Notes: generated by a model from the sequence alone, not told the origin. A DNA stretch of 64,000 bases from Triglochin maritima (GCA_963682175.1 OY821772.1:60286925-60350924); one strand, 5' to 3'; positions 29,062-41,510 are shown, counted from the stretch's first letter. A program made the numbers and translations.

Positions 29062-32000
29062 TCATCGTTCCTTCGACTCACCCTTGGAGCTCAGATCTCG
29101 GCCTAATAATAGTAGGCCTACACAAGAAACGCCCATCAACACAGTGGATGAGTACCCAGCTGCAAGCAGTGCTCCCCTTAATGACTACACCAAGAAACAA
29201 AATCAGAATAGAGATTAAAATTCAGATCAGTATGGATGAATTTGTTTAAGCACCTTGGAAAGCATCAATGCGTTATCGTTCGCGTACTCCAGTGAACTCT
29301 CAGGTACATTCTGAATGCCTTGTGCTAGTGACCATGAAAGGATTCTGGGTACCATATTTTGTGTGGAAACATTAATTTTCCAGCAATCAAGCTATGCATA
29401 ATTTTTTTGGTTGGACAAAGGAAGATAAACCAGCGGCTTAATATAAATATGTACCCGAATGCAAAAGCTATTGCTGCTCCCGTGTAAGCCTTTTCTGGTG
29501 TTAATTCAACTTGCAAGTCTCCAAACTGCATTCAAAATATTTCCTTCAAACGGTCAATTCCTGTAGGTAGAAAGATTAGCCAGAAGTGCGAAGAAGAGCA
29601 TACACCTTCAGTGTTCTGCTTTCAGTTTTGGGTTTCTCAGCCACATAAGAGACTGGAGTGGCAGACAAAAGCTTCCCTGCCTTAGTCATGGCATTAGCAA
29701 TCTGCAGGAAAACTAAAAATAAACTAACACATGGGTTTTCCGATGAAGATTCAAATTAAGTAAAACTTTCAGATATCAAAGTTAGTAACACATCTAGCTA
29801 TGAATGGAGGTGCGATGGCACAGATTAATTCAAAATCGTTCAGAATTTACACATAATAGAAACAATTTCCAGAAAGTTAGAGATAGATCCATTTGACCAA
29901 TTGTGCAAGACGAAGACACTAAAATGTTCTTCCTTCTTGCTGATAAAACAAAACAAAAAAACTTCAAATTGCAATCTCATTCAAGGAACGCATGATCAGA
30001 ACACAAGTGATTCAACTATTGTCCATTCAGCCGAATGGCAGATGCATTATGGATTAACAACAATATGAGTTTGATTTATTGGTGAAAGAGTGTGATTGAT
30101 AATTCATAAATATATTAGCAAAGTTTCGGACAAGGCGTTCTAACTTAATATTTTCTTGTTATTTTATATTATGTTACTAAAAGTAATCAAAATCATCCAG
30201 ACCAAAAGACAGCATAAAGTCTAAGCTGAACCAATACACTCCGTCACAGAACTCACCCTCGCTAGCTCCCCTTGTCCGTATTGACCCATTGCTGTAAATC
30301 TCCTACCAGAAGACACCAAGCGTTTGCCAAAAGCTGCATTGAGTTCATAAAACAGATTTAATAAACACAAACTAAAACAAAAAATGAACGCCAAGGCCCT
30401 CAATATGCAACCTCATTCTTGCCTGCTTTGACATTATCTAACAAAGAGCCTTCTAGTGATGGAAACTGGCTTGCAATTTTACGAGCAGTAGCCGTGTCAG
30501 CTTTTTCCCAGGCTCTAGCAAGGTTAAGCAGCATTTCACCAAGTTCTTGCCCACACTGGAAAAAAAAGCATTAAGAAAAAAGATAAAGACAACAAAATGT
30601 GTCATGTTGATGACAAGTAAAGACAACCATACAGTTTCTAGCATTATGAATTTACAACAGTGACAACTGACAAATCCATAATAAGTAAAAGGACAATCAA
30701 ATTCCAATCCTCAAATAAAACAAGATCAGGCTACCAAAAATGGCAGCATTAACTGCGCTATAAGATAGTAGAATTAGGTAAGGCGGATATTGAGGCAGCA
30801 AAGGTTGATTATGTTTCTTTTTGGATTCATATATTCCATCACTGCAACTACCGAAATCTAAATTGTTTTCTTGAGTTATTTTAAGCTAGCTTATAACATA
30901 GTAAAATATTATGCAATAAAAGACAAACAATTCCAAAGATGCCATTTGAATTCGACAATGAAAAATTAAATGGCAAACGTATACATTGATAATAATATTA
31001 AAGAACACTGGAATAGGGTCACAAACAGATACAGAAATAAAAATGAATTAATGTAATAGTGTTTTGATGAAATTGGTCGGGCCGTAGAAACAAAAAGGAA
31101 TTCATGTAACAATGTTTCCATGACCATAATATTATTGGTGAGGTGGTGGCCATGAACCTATCTTTGCTATTTTCATATTTTATATTAAAAAAGTATGTCT
31201 CTATTATCTCAGTAACATTCCAGATTCCACATTGAGTAGCCAATACTGCCATATTTCCTTCATGTCTAAGCCAAACGCGAGAACTCTGATCAATGATCAT
31301 GGCACTGTAACATGATTCCTCTAGTGTAGATTCACTTCAAAATAATTCAGTTCAGTTTCTTTCTTCTTGTTCCTCTTCCAGTTAATGCCATGCCATTATA
31401 TGAACACTCCAAGCTTTTCCAAAATAAACACATTTATCTTATCTCACCCTCACAAAATTTATCACCAGTTAACAAGTTGTAAGTCCATCAATCGGCACCC
31501 GATCTCCGCGTTCATGAAATAAATCAGTTCTAGGAAACACGGAATTCAATTTCAGTTTCCCAAACAAAACAAACAACAATCCATCAACAAAACAAAACAA
31601 ACCTCATCGACGACGGGCCCATTGGACAGATCAAACGCCGCATCATTCAACTACTCCACCAAGCAAACACATCACCAACACAAAAATCAACAAAAAAAAA
31701 AACTCAAAATAAAAAAAAAATTCAAAACGACGCACGTCAAGCCGGAGATCACTGGGGAGCTGCGCGAGGTAATCGGGGGGCAGATCGAAGCAATCCTGCA
31801 CCAAACACCCCAAACAACTCACTCCCAAACCTCAACAAAAACAAATAAAAAATCCAAAATACCGCGAGTTCGTGGAGGAGAGGGCGGAGGGGGGGTTGCT
31901 CTTGCTCCTGTGCGGGTTTGGAGGCGTCCGTGAGGGCGAAGGTGACGACGGTTAGGGATCGGGTCTGGAGGGGTTTGGGGGCGAAGGGGGAAGGGTGTGG

Positions 32001-32105
32001 GAGGAGACGGCGGGGGATAAGTGATGGGATATTGGGAGAGAAGAGGGAAGAGTGGGGAAGGTGTGAGCGGGAGATGAGGTGAGAAGAAGTTGCTGATGTT
32101 GTCAT
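29062..32105 (-). CDS. Predicted plastid membrane protein of unknown function
   Basis: Nine exons: 31863-32105, 31736-31795, 31603-31650, 30423-30555, 30257-30333, 29606-29701, 29455-29525, 29254-29344, 29062-29184. They give 313 aa with consistent phases. Residues 1 to about 55 are rich in Ser, Pro, Arg and Leu with few acids, typical of a chloroplast transit peptide. Two hydrophobic segments near the C-terminus (about 232-253 and 278-302) suggest membrane anchoring. A soluble part between contains GQELGEMLLNLARAWEKAD and GRRFTAMGQYGQGELAR. I do not recognise the family. Intron 4 (30422-30334) fits only as a GC-AG intron: the donor is G|GCAAGA, and the nearby GT at 30411 would break the frame. 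A fragment of this gene, covering part of exon 3 and its neighbouring introns, is repeated in the large inverted repeat. Confidence 0.85.
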
Positions 32106-32299
32106 TCCGAGGACACCAACTCTTCCGGCAATCAAAACTTTTTTGGTATATGTAATTTTTTAATTTTTTTCGAAGTACATAAATATAAATTTGGTGGCTT
32201 TGTTGCCGATTTTTTTTAATTAATAAAAACTTAATACGAAATTAAAAGGTTTAGGAAAAAAACGAGGGAAATTTCGACATAAATTTAGCGGTTGTGTTG

Positions 32300-32905
32300 T
32301 GAAGGCACCCCTCGACTTGTCTGGTCCGAGGGGCACAATTTTTTTATTTTCTTTGGTTTTGTTTTATGTTTTGGTTTTTTTAAAATCATTTTTAATCTGT
32401 TTTTTTATTTTTTCTTTAATTTTTTTTAAATTTTCTTATAAGATTGACGTTGAAGATAGAGTGTATTTAAAAGTTGAATTATTTTATCCAATAAAAAATC
32501 AATTCTCTTATCCAGTATAATATATTATTCACAACTAAATATTAAACTAAAACTAATAAAAATAAAAATGGTAGAGTTTGTCAAGTCCGTGGGATTACAC
32601 TCGTTTTTATGGGTGTCGGGCCTTTATACCCTTTATTTTAATTTATTTTATTTTGTTTTAATTTGTTTTTGTTTAATATTTAGTTGTAAATAATTTATTT
32701 TGTTAGATAAATAAATTTTTTATTAGATAAAATAACTAAACTTTTCAACACACTCTCTCTCCGCATCATTTGGAGGTCGATCCAAGAAAATAAAACACTT
32801 ATAAAACAAATTTAAAAAACCAAAACATAAAACCAAAAAAGGTACCAAGGTCCGAGGGGTGAGGATCCATCTGACCAGAGTGAAGGCACCCCTCGAACTA
32901 AGTCT
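32300..32905. mobile_element. Possible foldback element upstream of the plastid-protein gene
   Basis: GAAGGCACCCCTCGA, GTCCGAGGGG and GTTTTATGTTTTGGTTTTTTT near 32310-32380 are repeated in inverted order near 32805-32905, with about 400 bp of AT-rich DNA between. It has no coding frame. Ends and TSD were not resolved. The outer boundary of the large inverted repeat falls within its right side. Confidence 0.5.
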
Positions 32906-32918
32906 GAGGGGATTATAT

Positions 32919-35089
32919 TGAAAGAAATGTGTTCTAAAAGTTTTATTTTTATATGTCAATTATTATGAATTGAATGTGCAAACATTTTGTTCCTTGATTA
33001 TGGTATTCGTCTTTTGGAAGTGTTAAAGAAGATGTGTTTGGTCCTTAACCGTAGAGCTCTAAAAGATAATGGTTTACATAAATCAAAAGTTATTCACAAT
33101 CATGGTAATTAACATTGAACATTAATTACCGAGATAAGATTATCGTGTTGGTCATCGATTGTTGTAGCTCTACAAATAATTGACGACACGAGTATATAAA
33201 AGAGGAAAAAATTACTTTTATATATTGAATAGACCTAACAAGTAAAACATTATGGAATTGTGTTTCGTGTCATTAATGTTTTTACTGTGTCTTGGATCCT
33301 AAGATATGAGATTTATATCTTTTCACTCGAGAAGTGCTTAATTTGATTATTGTCAAAAACTACCAATGAGTGTAGTGATAACAGCAGTAGTTGGTTGAAA
33401 ATGACTTGTGCTGGAAAAGTTAGCTAGTCAAACGATTATCATTGCCCCTCTTAATTGAGTGATGATATTAGTGGACCCCTTGATAAAGCAAAATTATAAT
33501 GTGCACAATGTGACTTGAGTTAAGTCACATAGTTATAATAATTAGCTTAGAGATCAAGAAATGAATATAATACAAAGGTGACACATTTCTACTTTGTATA
33601 TATTCTTAATATCATGAGGCAAGGGACAGACACAAGTGGTGCACTTACATCACTAAATGGATCATGTTTTGGTTCGGGTTGAACAAAGACATCGATGCTA
33701 ATTGGGTAACTATAATGTGTAGCTAGATACCGCTTATAGTTTGAGATATTAAGTGTTTAATATCACTGCCAATTTGACTTAGATCCTCCTATATGTCACA
33801 CCACAAAACTGGGAAACAAGAGGTTTGATTTTAAGTTCATATGATGTGTCAGGTTTCTTGTGAAAATGGGACACATGCGATGAATTAATTAAAATCAATA
33901 TGTTATGAGAATTAACATAATTAGAGTCATACTAAATTCATATGAGGTATATATTATGGGGTGTAATAATTTAATATTACATATGATAATATATATAGGA
34001 TATGAATTGCTAAAAACCCCAAAAGATCAAATTTTGTTGGAAATGAATCCAAAATTTGACAAAGGCAAAATCAGGGTCAAACACGGTGAACCGTTCATGG
34101 TTCGGTCGACCGGGGAATCTTCGGATCAGTTAACCGAATAGGGAACGAGTAAGCGCAATTGATTGACCGAGATTGCCCAGAGTGCCTGGACAATCGGGTT
34201 CGCTTAACCGATTGGAAACAGTCAACCGAGAAGTAGTATTTTCGGTAGACCGAAGTTGACTCGGTTATCCGATGACTATGTTCCAGGAGCGATTTTGGTG
34301 GGTCAAAGGTAAACCGATTACAAGACGTGGTTCGTCCAAATTATTCTAGGGAATTTTTCTCACACAGATTCGGTCGACCGTCTAGCTCACGGTGCACCGA
34401 ACACATGTTATAACTGAATGGTTCGGTTGACTGAATAATACTCGGTCTACCGAACAAGAACGATTCTGCCTGAATTATTAAGAGATTAATTAAATCATGG
34501 GTGGATTAATTCCAGATTTAATTAAAACGTTTTTTGTGGGTGATTAAGTGGAATTTAAAGATTAATTTTAGGAGAGAAAAACAAGAGATCATGGCTAAAT
34601 AATAGCTCTTGATAAGGATGTTTTGGGAGACTATAAAAAGACCCCTACTCCTACTTATTTAATACTAATGCAAAATCTTTCTCTCATTAATCTCTTCCTA
34701 ATTACCACAAAAATTCTCTTAGTAAAATTAAGTTTGGAGATCAGAATCTCAGGAGACTTAAAGAGGGGTTATTAGGTAGATTCTAAACCTTATTAGAGAT
34801 TGATTGGCTAGCTCATTTCTCTCTAATCTTGTCTAGAGTTTGGTGAACACTCAGAGACAATTTCGTGGACGATTCAGCGGACAACGCGACTCCGGATCAT
34901 AAAAAAGGTTTTAGAGAATCTTTAGGTATGATTCTACCTTTGTGGATTATTTTAATAAATGTAGGTTGCATGTTATTAGAATAAAACACAAATAGATGTA
35001 CATAAAATTACTGAAAATATGAAAACGATCTTGTATGATGTATTAAAATTTTAAAAATATATACATACATAGGGACACGAAATCCTACA
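32919..35089 (+). mobile_element. Solo LTR, family 1, copy B
   Basis: TGAAAGAAATGTG...AATCCTACA, 2171 bp, with exact 5-bp TSD TATAT (32914-32918 and 35090-35094). The right arm of the inverted repeat carries the empty site (GATTATATGTC in complement near 54445-54455). The insertion limits are therefore certain, and it happened in this arm only. TATA box TATAAAAA at 34632-34639. Confidence 0.93.
34094..34460 (+). promoter_or_regulatory. Partly decayed GGTCGACCG array in copy B
   Basis: About a dozen exact or altered copies (GGTCGACCG, GGTTAACCG, GGTAGACCG, GGTGCACCG, GGTCTACCG). The array ends about 170 bp upstream of TATAAAAA, the same layout as copy A. Confidence 0.65.
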
Positions 35090-35689
35090 TATATGTCAAA
35101 ATTCCTAAATATTTAATTCGTAAATATTGTTTTTTCCTAAATATTTAATTTTGTATTAATTTTTTTCTTTCGACCATCACATTTTTTTGCAGTTTTACAA
35201 TTATGCAATTTTTTGTTTTGTTTTGGAAATTCTTCAAAGTTTGTGAGGATGTGGAGTTGTGGACTCTTAGGTCATCTTCAACCTTAGACATTTTCAAGCA
35301 TTAATATTTTTATCTTGTCAAATCAATACTCTCTTTTTTCCACAATTTTTTTATTATCTTAACAACATTTTCCTCTTAACCACATGTCCACAACCTACCA
35401 ATAAATGTCAACTTATTAAATCAACACTCTTTTTTCCACATCCTATTTCTTTCCCCTCGTTTACAATTTTCAAAAAAATATTATTAAATATTAAAATGTC
35501 ATTACAATAATTAATGGTCAAAATAAAAAATAGTGTGACGTGATACGAAACTATGCGATGTAATACAAAGTTGACCCTAATGGCACAAAGCTGACCGACC
35601 CTTTTGATTTTTTTTAATCATAACACGTTATTATACAATGAGCACATCCTAACTCGTTGCAGAACACATCTTTCATTCTTCAACTCAAA

Positions 35690-36677
35690 ATGTCTTCCCT
35701 TAACCACCCACGACAGACACGAAACACCACCCACCACCCACCAAAAAATCAACGACGCTTATTTCCCACTAGAGGACCACCATCTTCGTTCCCAAGCCCA
35801 TATTCCATTTACCCGGAATACCAATATCAACCAGACCATAATTCATTCCCACTGTTCCCTCATACAAATCCTCAACAACACTACAATATGTACTCGCAAT
35901 ACCTTCGTCATATCCATACGAAGCACAAGATAATGAAAACAATAGTGAGGATGAGGACGACGTAGTAGAACCTTGCCCGCTTAATCTATTGCAACACTAT
36001 TCACTATCAGTAGCATATGCCAACACTCAACCTCGTCAAGGCAAAAAACAATGGTCGACAGAGGAAGACGAGACCATAATCTCTTCCTTCATGAACATTA
36101 GCTATAACGCCGTCGTAATCACCAACCAAAAAAGAATACAACTATGGAGTAAGATAAAGAAAGCTTTTGACTTGGCGGCCCGAATGAAACGAATCATCGG
36201 AGAAAGGAACACAACTTCCTTAAAAGGTAGGTGGATAAGAATTGAAGCACTCGTTATGAAGTGGGATGGTTGTTACGACGAGGCAGTTGCACGCAAGAAT
36301 AACGGAATGAATGACAAAGATGTCATTCGAGAAGCACACTGCATCCATTAAGCACACTGACATTCAAATTTTACTTTTTTGATGCGTGGGTAATGTTATG
36401 CAGGTACCCAAAATGGCAGCCCATCATATTTTCTTTTATCTGCAACACTCAACGTGAACAACCCAGGGCTTCTATCCTTATTCCTGATAGTCCAAAAACT
36501 TGTAGTTCTGGAAAAAGATCGCATACGGAGGAGTCCGAAGACTGCTACACACCTACTTCGGTGCCACCAATTGACATATGCAACATTCAAGTAGAACCAT
36601 ACACTCATCTAAAAGGGGTGAAGAAATCCAAAAAGAAAGGGAAAACTAAGATCGACGACAATAACAATGTCATATGA
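35690..36677 (+). pseudogene. Harbinger ORF1 (Myb/SANT-like), frameshifted copy
   Basis: Left-arm counterpart of the frame at 53192-53848. The start MSSLNHPRQ is at 35690. The SANT-like part (KQWSTEEDETIISSF, FDLAARMKRIIGERN) lies at about 36039-36200. Compared with the right arm it lacks 16 bp between two CCTTCGT repeats near 35900, which shifts the frame between the N-terminal and Myb parts. A likely second exon (36393-36677) continues with YPKWQPI and a Lys-rich tail. Confidence 0.8.
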
Positions 36678-36821
36678 GCATTACTTTTCAGAAGGGTTAG
36701 GAGATTTGCGTGGCACAAGCTTGAGGATAGTGCATTTGGTACTTCTATTGACCCAAAAAAGTCAAGGTTGCGGTTCCTTGACATATGAGCATTGCCTTTC
36801 ACCTAAAATTTATGTTCAGTT

Positions 36822-37250
36822 TCTTTCTTCTTGTTGCTCTTCCAGTTAATGTCATGCCATTAGATGAACACTTCAAGTTGTTCCAAAATAAACACATTGA
36901 TCTTACATCACCCTCACATAATTTATCACCAGTTAACAAGTTGTAAGTCCATTTATCAACTCTTAATTTCAACGTTCATGAAATAATCATCTTTTCCAAA
37001 ACAAACACATTGATCTTATCTCACCCTCCCAAAAAAAATCACCAGTTAACAAGTTGTAAGTCTATCTATCAACCTCAAATTTCTGCGTTCATGAAATAAA
37101 TCAGTTCTAGGAACATATGAAATTCAATTTTAGTTTCCCAAACAAAACAAACAAAAATCCATCAGCAAGATATATCAAACGCCGCATCATACAACTAGTC
37201 CACCAAACAAACACATCACCAACACAGGAATCAACCCAAAAAGGCTCAAA
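36822..37250 (+). pseudogene. Fragment copied from the plastid-protein gene (left arm)
   Basis: Closely matches 31330-31690, the intron 3, exon 3 and intron 2 part of the minus-strand plastid-protein gene, including TCAAACGCCGCATCAT from exon 3. About 40 bp covering the rest of exon 3 is missing. Partial extra copies follow at about 37850-38150. It then joins sequence resembling GSNOR intron 2 at 37255-37315. There is no coding capacity. Confidence 0.75.
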
Positions 37251-38432
37251 AAAATGTTGACCAATCCAATGACCAAAATCACATTATATGCTAAGATCAT
37301 AAACACCAGCCTCCCACTAGACGTACCAAATGCATTATTCGTCAGATTCGTCGTAAATATCCTAACCATTCTTCTGAAAGGTAATGCTCACTAGTCAGAA
37401 GTAATCTCACTAGACGTCAGATTCCTTGACATATGAGCATTACCGTTCAGAAGAAGGGTTAGGAGATTTGTGTGGCACGAGCTTGGAACTGGAAGAGGAA
37501 CAAGAAGAAAGAAAGTGAACAATTTTTGTACGTGAAACGTATTAATGCTTGTATGTCAAGGAACCCCAACCTTAATTATTTCAGATCAATGGAAGTACCA
37601 AATCCACTATTCCCAAGCTCGTGCCACGCAAATCTCCCAACCCTTCTTCTGAATGGTAATGCTCATATGTCAAGGAATCTGGTGTCTGGTAAGAATACTT
37701 CTGACTAAGGAGCATTACCTTTCAGAAAAAAAAGGTTAGGATATTTACGTGGCACAAGTTTAGGAATAGTGCAATTAGTACTTCCATTGACCTGAAATAA
37801 TTAAGGTTGGGATTCCTTGACATACGAGCATTAATACCTTTCACCCAAAATTTTCGTTCGATTTCTTTCTTCGTGTCCTCTTCCAGTTAATGTCATGCCG
37901 TTAGATGAACACTTCAAGCATTTCCAAAATAAACATATTGATCTTATCTCATCCTCACAAAATTTATCACCATTTAACAAGTTGTAAGTCCATCTATCAA
38001 CCTTAATTTTCACATCCATGAAATAAATCATTTTTCCAAAATAAACAAATCGATCTTATCTCACCCTCACAAATTTTATCACCGGTTAACAAGTTGCAAG
38101 TTTGTCTATCGACCCCTAATATCTAGGTTCGTGAAATAAATCAATTCTAGAAACACACAAAATTAAATTTCAGTTTCCTAAACAAAAGAAACAAGAATCC
38201 ATCAACACAAAAATCAACCACAACTCAAAAACATGTGAAATTTATAGCCATCAAAGGTTGTACGAAATGCACTATTCTCAACCTTAATTATTTCTGGTCA
38301 ATGGAAGTACCAAATGCATTATTTTTAAGTTTGTGCCATGCAAGACTCCGTATGAGCATTACCATCAAGAAGAAGGGTCGAGAGATTTGCGTGGCACAAG
38401 ATTAAAATAAACAAATTGATTTTCAATTTCCA

Positions 38433-39172
38433 AAACAAAACAAACAAGAATCAACAAAAAAATGAAATTTATAGCTATGAAAGGTAGTACTCTTTAGTCA
38501 GAAGAATTTCAACTAAACTCTTCTTAAATAGAAGGGCAGTGACCTTTCATAGCTATTTAAACACACATCCACTCAGATCTTTGTATCAATTTTGTTGGAC
38601 ACAATATAATATGGAGCGCTTGAATCTTAAGATTGTTCGACGTGGGACTAATGTTCACATGTGCCAAAGATAATAAAATTCATCCTAAAAACAGTACCTA
38701 CCATGACAATGACATTAAATTCATCCTAAAAATAGTACCACGCATAAGGTGTGTTATAAACTTATAACCCATACACCAAACCAAAATCGTTTATTACCAT
38801 GTTACTAAATTATTTTACCGTGTCGTTATTAGGGCTCGTTTTGGGGAAAAACTTCAGATCATATGTTTTCTTCGTGGTTATTGTGTAAGGTTTCTATGGG
38901 TCGATATGAATCGTTTTGGTTAATAAAACCTTACGGCTTAATAGTGTCAAGTCCAGTTGGTAGTAAAAATCCGCAACGCTGCAGTATCAGAACTTGGTTG
39001 GCAGTAGAAATCTTCGGCTGTCTTAAATGGACATTTCACAAAGGCTCCAACGTTATCAAATGTTTGATTATTCTCAACAATGATAATTGCAGTGACTAAT
39101 CTTTCGATCTCAACAATATAATATAGTAATAGTCTAAACTTTAAAGAAAACCCATCTGTTATTACCTTTGAG
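38433..39172 (+). repeat. 740-bp block present three times around the inverted repeat
   Basis: Nearly the same sequence occurs in direct orientation at 40778-41510 and inverted at 50210-50930. Each copy begins with a small hairpin and contains a 78-codon open frame (here 38863-39099, starting MFSSWLLCKVSMGRYES) that differs by a few substitutions between copies. The frame has no domain I recognise, and recent duplication alone could explain its survival. Confidence 0.8.
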
Positions 39173-39532
39173 ATTATTATTTTTATTAGAATTTGAATTT
39201 ATAGGTCGTTCTACTAGTTCAAATCTGAAGTTCAAATTAATAAAATTGTGGAACTCTTGAAACTTGACTTTCAAAAGTTCATCGACTTTTCTACAAACCA
39301 ATCGTCAGAATTTGCTCTGAAAAATGACCCTGAAATGGAAGAATTGGACTTCGAGAGTGAATTCTGACGGTTGATTTGTAGAAAAACTTGATGAATTTCC
39401 GGAAGTCCAGTTCCAAGAATTCGACAAAGTTATGAATTTGTACTTGAGTTCGAACAACAAGAACGACCTATAAATTCAAATTTTAATAATAAAAATTTGA
39501 TGAAAAAATGAGACTTAGTTACTTTTATAAAC

Positions 39533-39754
39533 CTAATTCATTAAAATTTCATCCAATAAAGTGAGGGAATTATAATTCCCCAAAATAAGAGATAGGACTA
39601 CGACAAGTAAAACCATTGCAACTCCCATGAGTGGAGTAGTCCCCCAGCCCAACGCCACTTTACCATATTCCAAATTTATTGGTTTCAATAAATAACTTAT
39701 ACTCGTTTGTTTTGGCCTAGCCTTAGAACTACCTTCAACGGTTTGTGTAGCCAT
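39533..39754 (-). pseudogene. psbH: Nuclear psbH-like frame, left arm
   Basis: An intact 73-codon frame clearly derived from plastid psbH (photosystem II phosphoprotein H): [10 protein letters not shown] start, [12 protein letters not shown] before the single membrane helix, and ILMN end, all at family length. It carries many substitutions relative to plastid genes and sits among transposons, so it is a nuclear plastid-DNA insertion, not a plastid gene. The copy at 48439-48660 is its inverted partner. PsbH normally works in the thylakoid; nothing here suggests targeting back to the plastid. Confidence 0.8.
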
Positions 39755-40043
39755 AAATTCTATTTCGTTAGTTGAGATTTGACTTCTCCACTTCCATTAC
39801 AAAATTAAGAGAAGTCATAAAACTAAAGTTCCACGAGATCTTTTACTTCCTCCAAACTAATCACACACTAAGTGAACTCGTATCGGACTAGACGACAAGA
39901 ACACAACATACGATAGAGTCATGAAGCTATTTCTAGATGCAGTTTTTCTATATTGTGTTACCATGTCATGTCAACTTTCAAACGACATAGTTAATTTACC
40001 GAATTGGTGTCATTGTTTCCAAACCCGAACTCTATTTATCAAC

Positions 40044-40837
40044 TGAACTCCTAAACTTCGCCCTAAAATTACTTAAACCGCCCGTGCGAATTACCATTTT
40101 ATCCTTCTCTCATTTCTACTTATATATCTCTTCATTTCACTCTCCTATCACCACTCTCTCTTCATCTTCCTCTCATAATAATCAAGAAGAATGTCTCGGA
40201 GGCCTGAAAAGGAGTCAGCGGACGCTCCGATGAACTCGAATCTGGTAAAATATTATATTTATTTAATTTTTAAAATTAAAAAAAAGTGGGTGGGCATCTG
40301 CGGGCGCCCGCCTGTGTGGGGTGGGGTAGGGGGCTCCCCCCTTTATTTTTTATTTTTTTATAAATAATAATTACTATTAATTGATAATTAGTTAAAAATA
40401 ATTAATAAATTTGTTAATTTAGATGCTTAAATCCATTTAACATCATTTTATTTCTAAAATTTAATTTATAGTCATCGGGTTATCATGGAGGAAGAGAAAA
40501 ATCGATACCTTTACGCGTTGTACGTACTTACGAAGAAGATTCAACACCTCGTCATCCACGTAGACGTGGTATATCTGCTTCGGTTAAGAGGGTGAGAGAT
40601 AGTTTACGTCGTCGTCAGACACGTGATGATTCTTTAGACGACGAGGAGGATTCAGATGAGGTAGAGAGTGATAATGGGGGTCGGAGTTGGAGCAGCAGGA
40701 GAAGGAGATGCAACAATATGGTAGAGGATGTGAGCGACATGGTAGTTCTTCTTTTGTTGAGTGAGTCATTCGGAAAAATCAACAAAACAAACAAGAAAAA
40801 AGTGAAATTTATAGCTATGACAGATAGTACTCTTTAA
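40044..40837 (+). pseudogene. PMD-gene end of a MULE, truncated in the left arm
   Basis: Begins at the MULE end, next to TTTATCAAC (40035-40043, the complement of the TSD copy at 48151-48159). The first exon MSRRPEKESADAPMNSNL is at 40191-40244, followed by a GT donor. The next exon starts at 40472 with SSGYHGGREKS and an Arg/Asp-rich stretch. At about 40774 the sequence switches to the duplicated block, producing a chimaeric frame that stops at 40837. It is the N-terminal part of the gene whose remains fill 45910-47995. Confidence 0.75.
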
Positions 40838-41510
40838 TCAGAAGAATTTTCACTAAACTCTTAGATAGAAGAGTACTATCTCTCATAGCTATTTACATAC
40901 ACATCCACTCAAATCTTTGTATCATTTTTGTTGGACACAATATAATATGGAGCGCTTGAATCTTACGATTGTTCGATGTGGGACTAATGTTCACATGTGC
41001 CAAAGACTAAAGTTCATCATAAAAACAGTACCTACCATGACAATGACATTAAATTCATCCTAAAAATAGTACCACGCATAAGGCGTGTTATAAACTTATA
41101 ACCCATACACCAAACCAAAATCGTTTATTACCATGTTACTAAAATATTTTACCGTGTCGTTATTAGGGCTCGTTTTGGGGAAAAGCTTCAGATCATATGT
41201 TTTCTTCGTGGTTATTGTGTAAGGTTTCTATGGGTCGATATGAATCGTTTTGGTTAATAAAACCTTACGGCTTAATAGTGTCAAGTCCAATTGGTAGTAA
41301 AAATCCGCAACGCTGCAGGATCAGAACTTGGTTGGCAGTAGAAATCTTCGGCTATCTTAAATGGACATTTCACAAAGGCTCCAACGTTATCAAATGTTTG
41401 ATTATTCACAACAATGATAATTGCAGTGACTAAGCTTTCGATCTCAACAATATAATATAGTAATCGTCTAAACTTTTAAAAAAGACCCATATGTTGTTAC
41501 CTTTGAGATT
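40775..41510 (+). repeat. Direct copy of the 38433-39172 block
   Basis: Second direct copy, placed exactly at the inner end of the left arm, where the arm-to-arm match stops. It contains the hairpin at 40811-40892 and the 78-codon frame at 41197-41433. Its junction with the truncated MULE marks a rearrangement breakpoint. Confidence 0.8.
40811..40892. repeat. Short hairpin with 23-bp stem
   Basis: 40811-40833 pairs with 40870-40892 at 22 of 23 positions (ATAGCTATGACAGATAGTAC... with its complement), with a 36-base loop. Related hairpins open the other copies of the block (about 38471-38560 and 50835-50915). It could be a tiny MITE or a small-RNA-like foldback. Confidence 0.6.

Larger units (their letters stand above)
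32854..40774. repeat. Left arm of a large inverted repeat
   Basis: Matches 47379-54522 in reverse complement, from GAGGGGTGAGGATCC at the outer edge to ATTCGGA at the inner edge. Without the nested solo LTR (32919-35089) the arm is about 5.7 kb. Matched landmarks are the Harbinger ORF1 (35690-36677), the gene-fragment block (36822-37250), a 78-codon frame (38863-39099), the psbH-like frame (39533-39754) and the PMD end of a MULE (40044-40774). It lacks about 220 bp present in the right arm near 37310. Confidence 0.9.

Noticed and set aside
31622..31933. Plus-strand frame over the first exons of the plastid-protein gene
   Set aside because: Antisense to spliced exons with consistent phases; Lys/Thr-rich low complexity, no domain.
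39533..39754. Genuine plastid gene, or plastid contamination of the assembly
   Set aside because: The psbH-like frame is diverged and embedded in nuclear transposon sequence in both arms of the inverted repeat.
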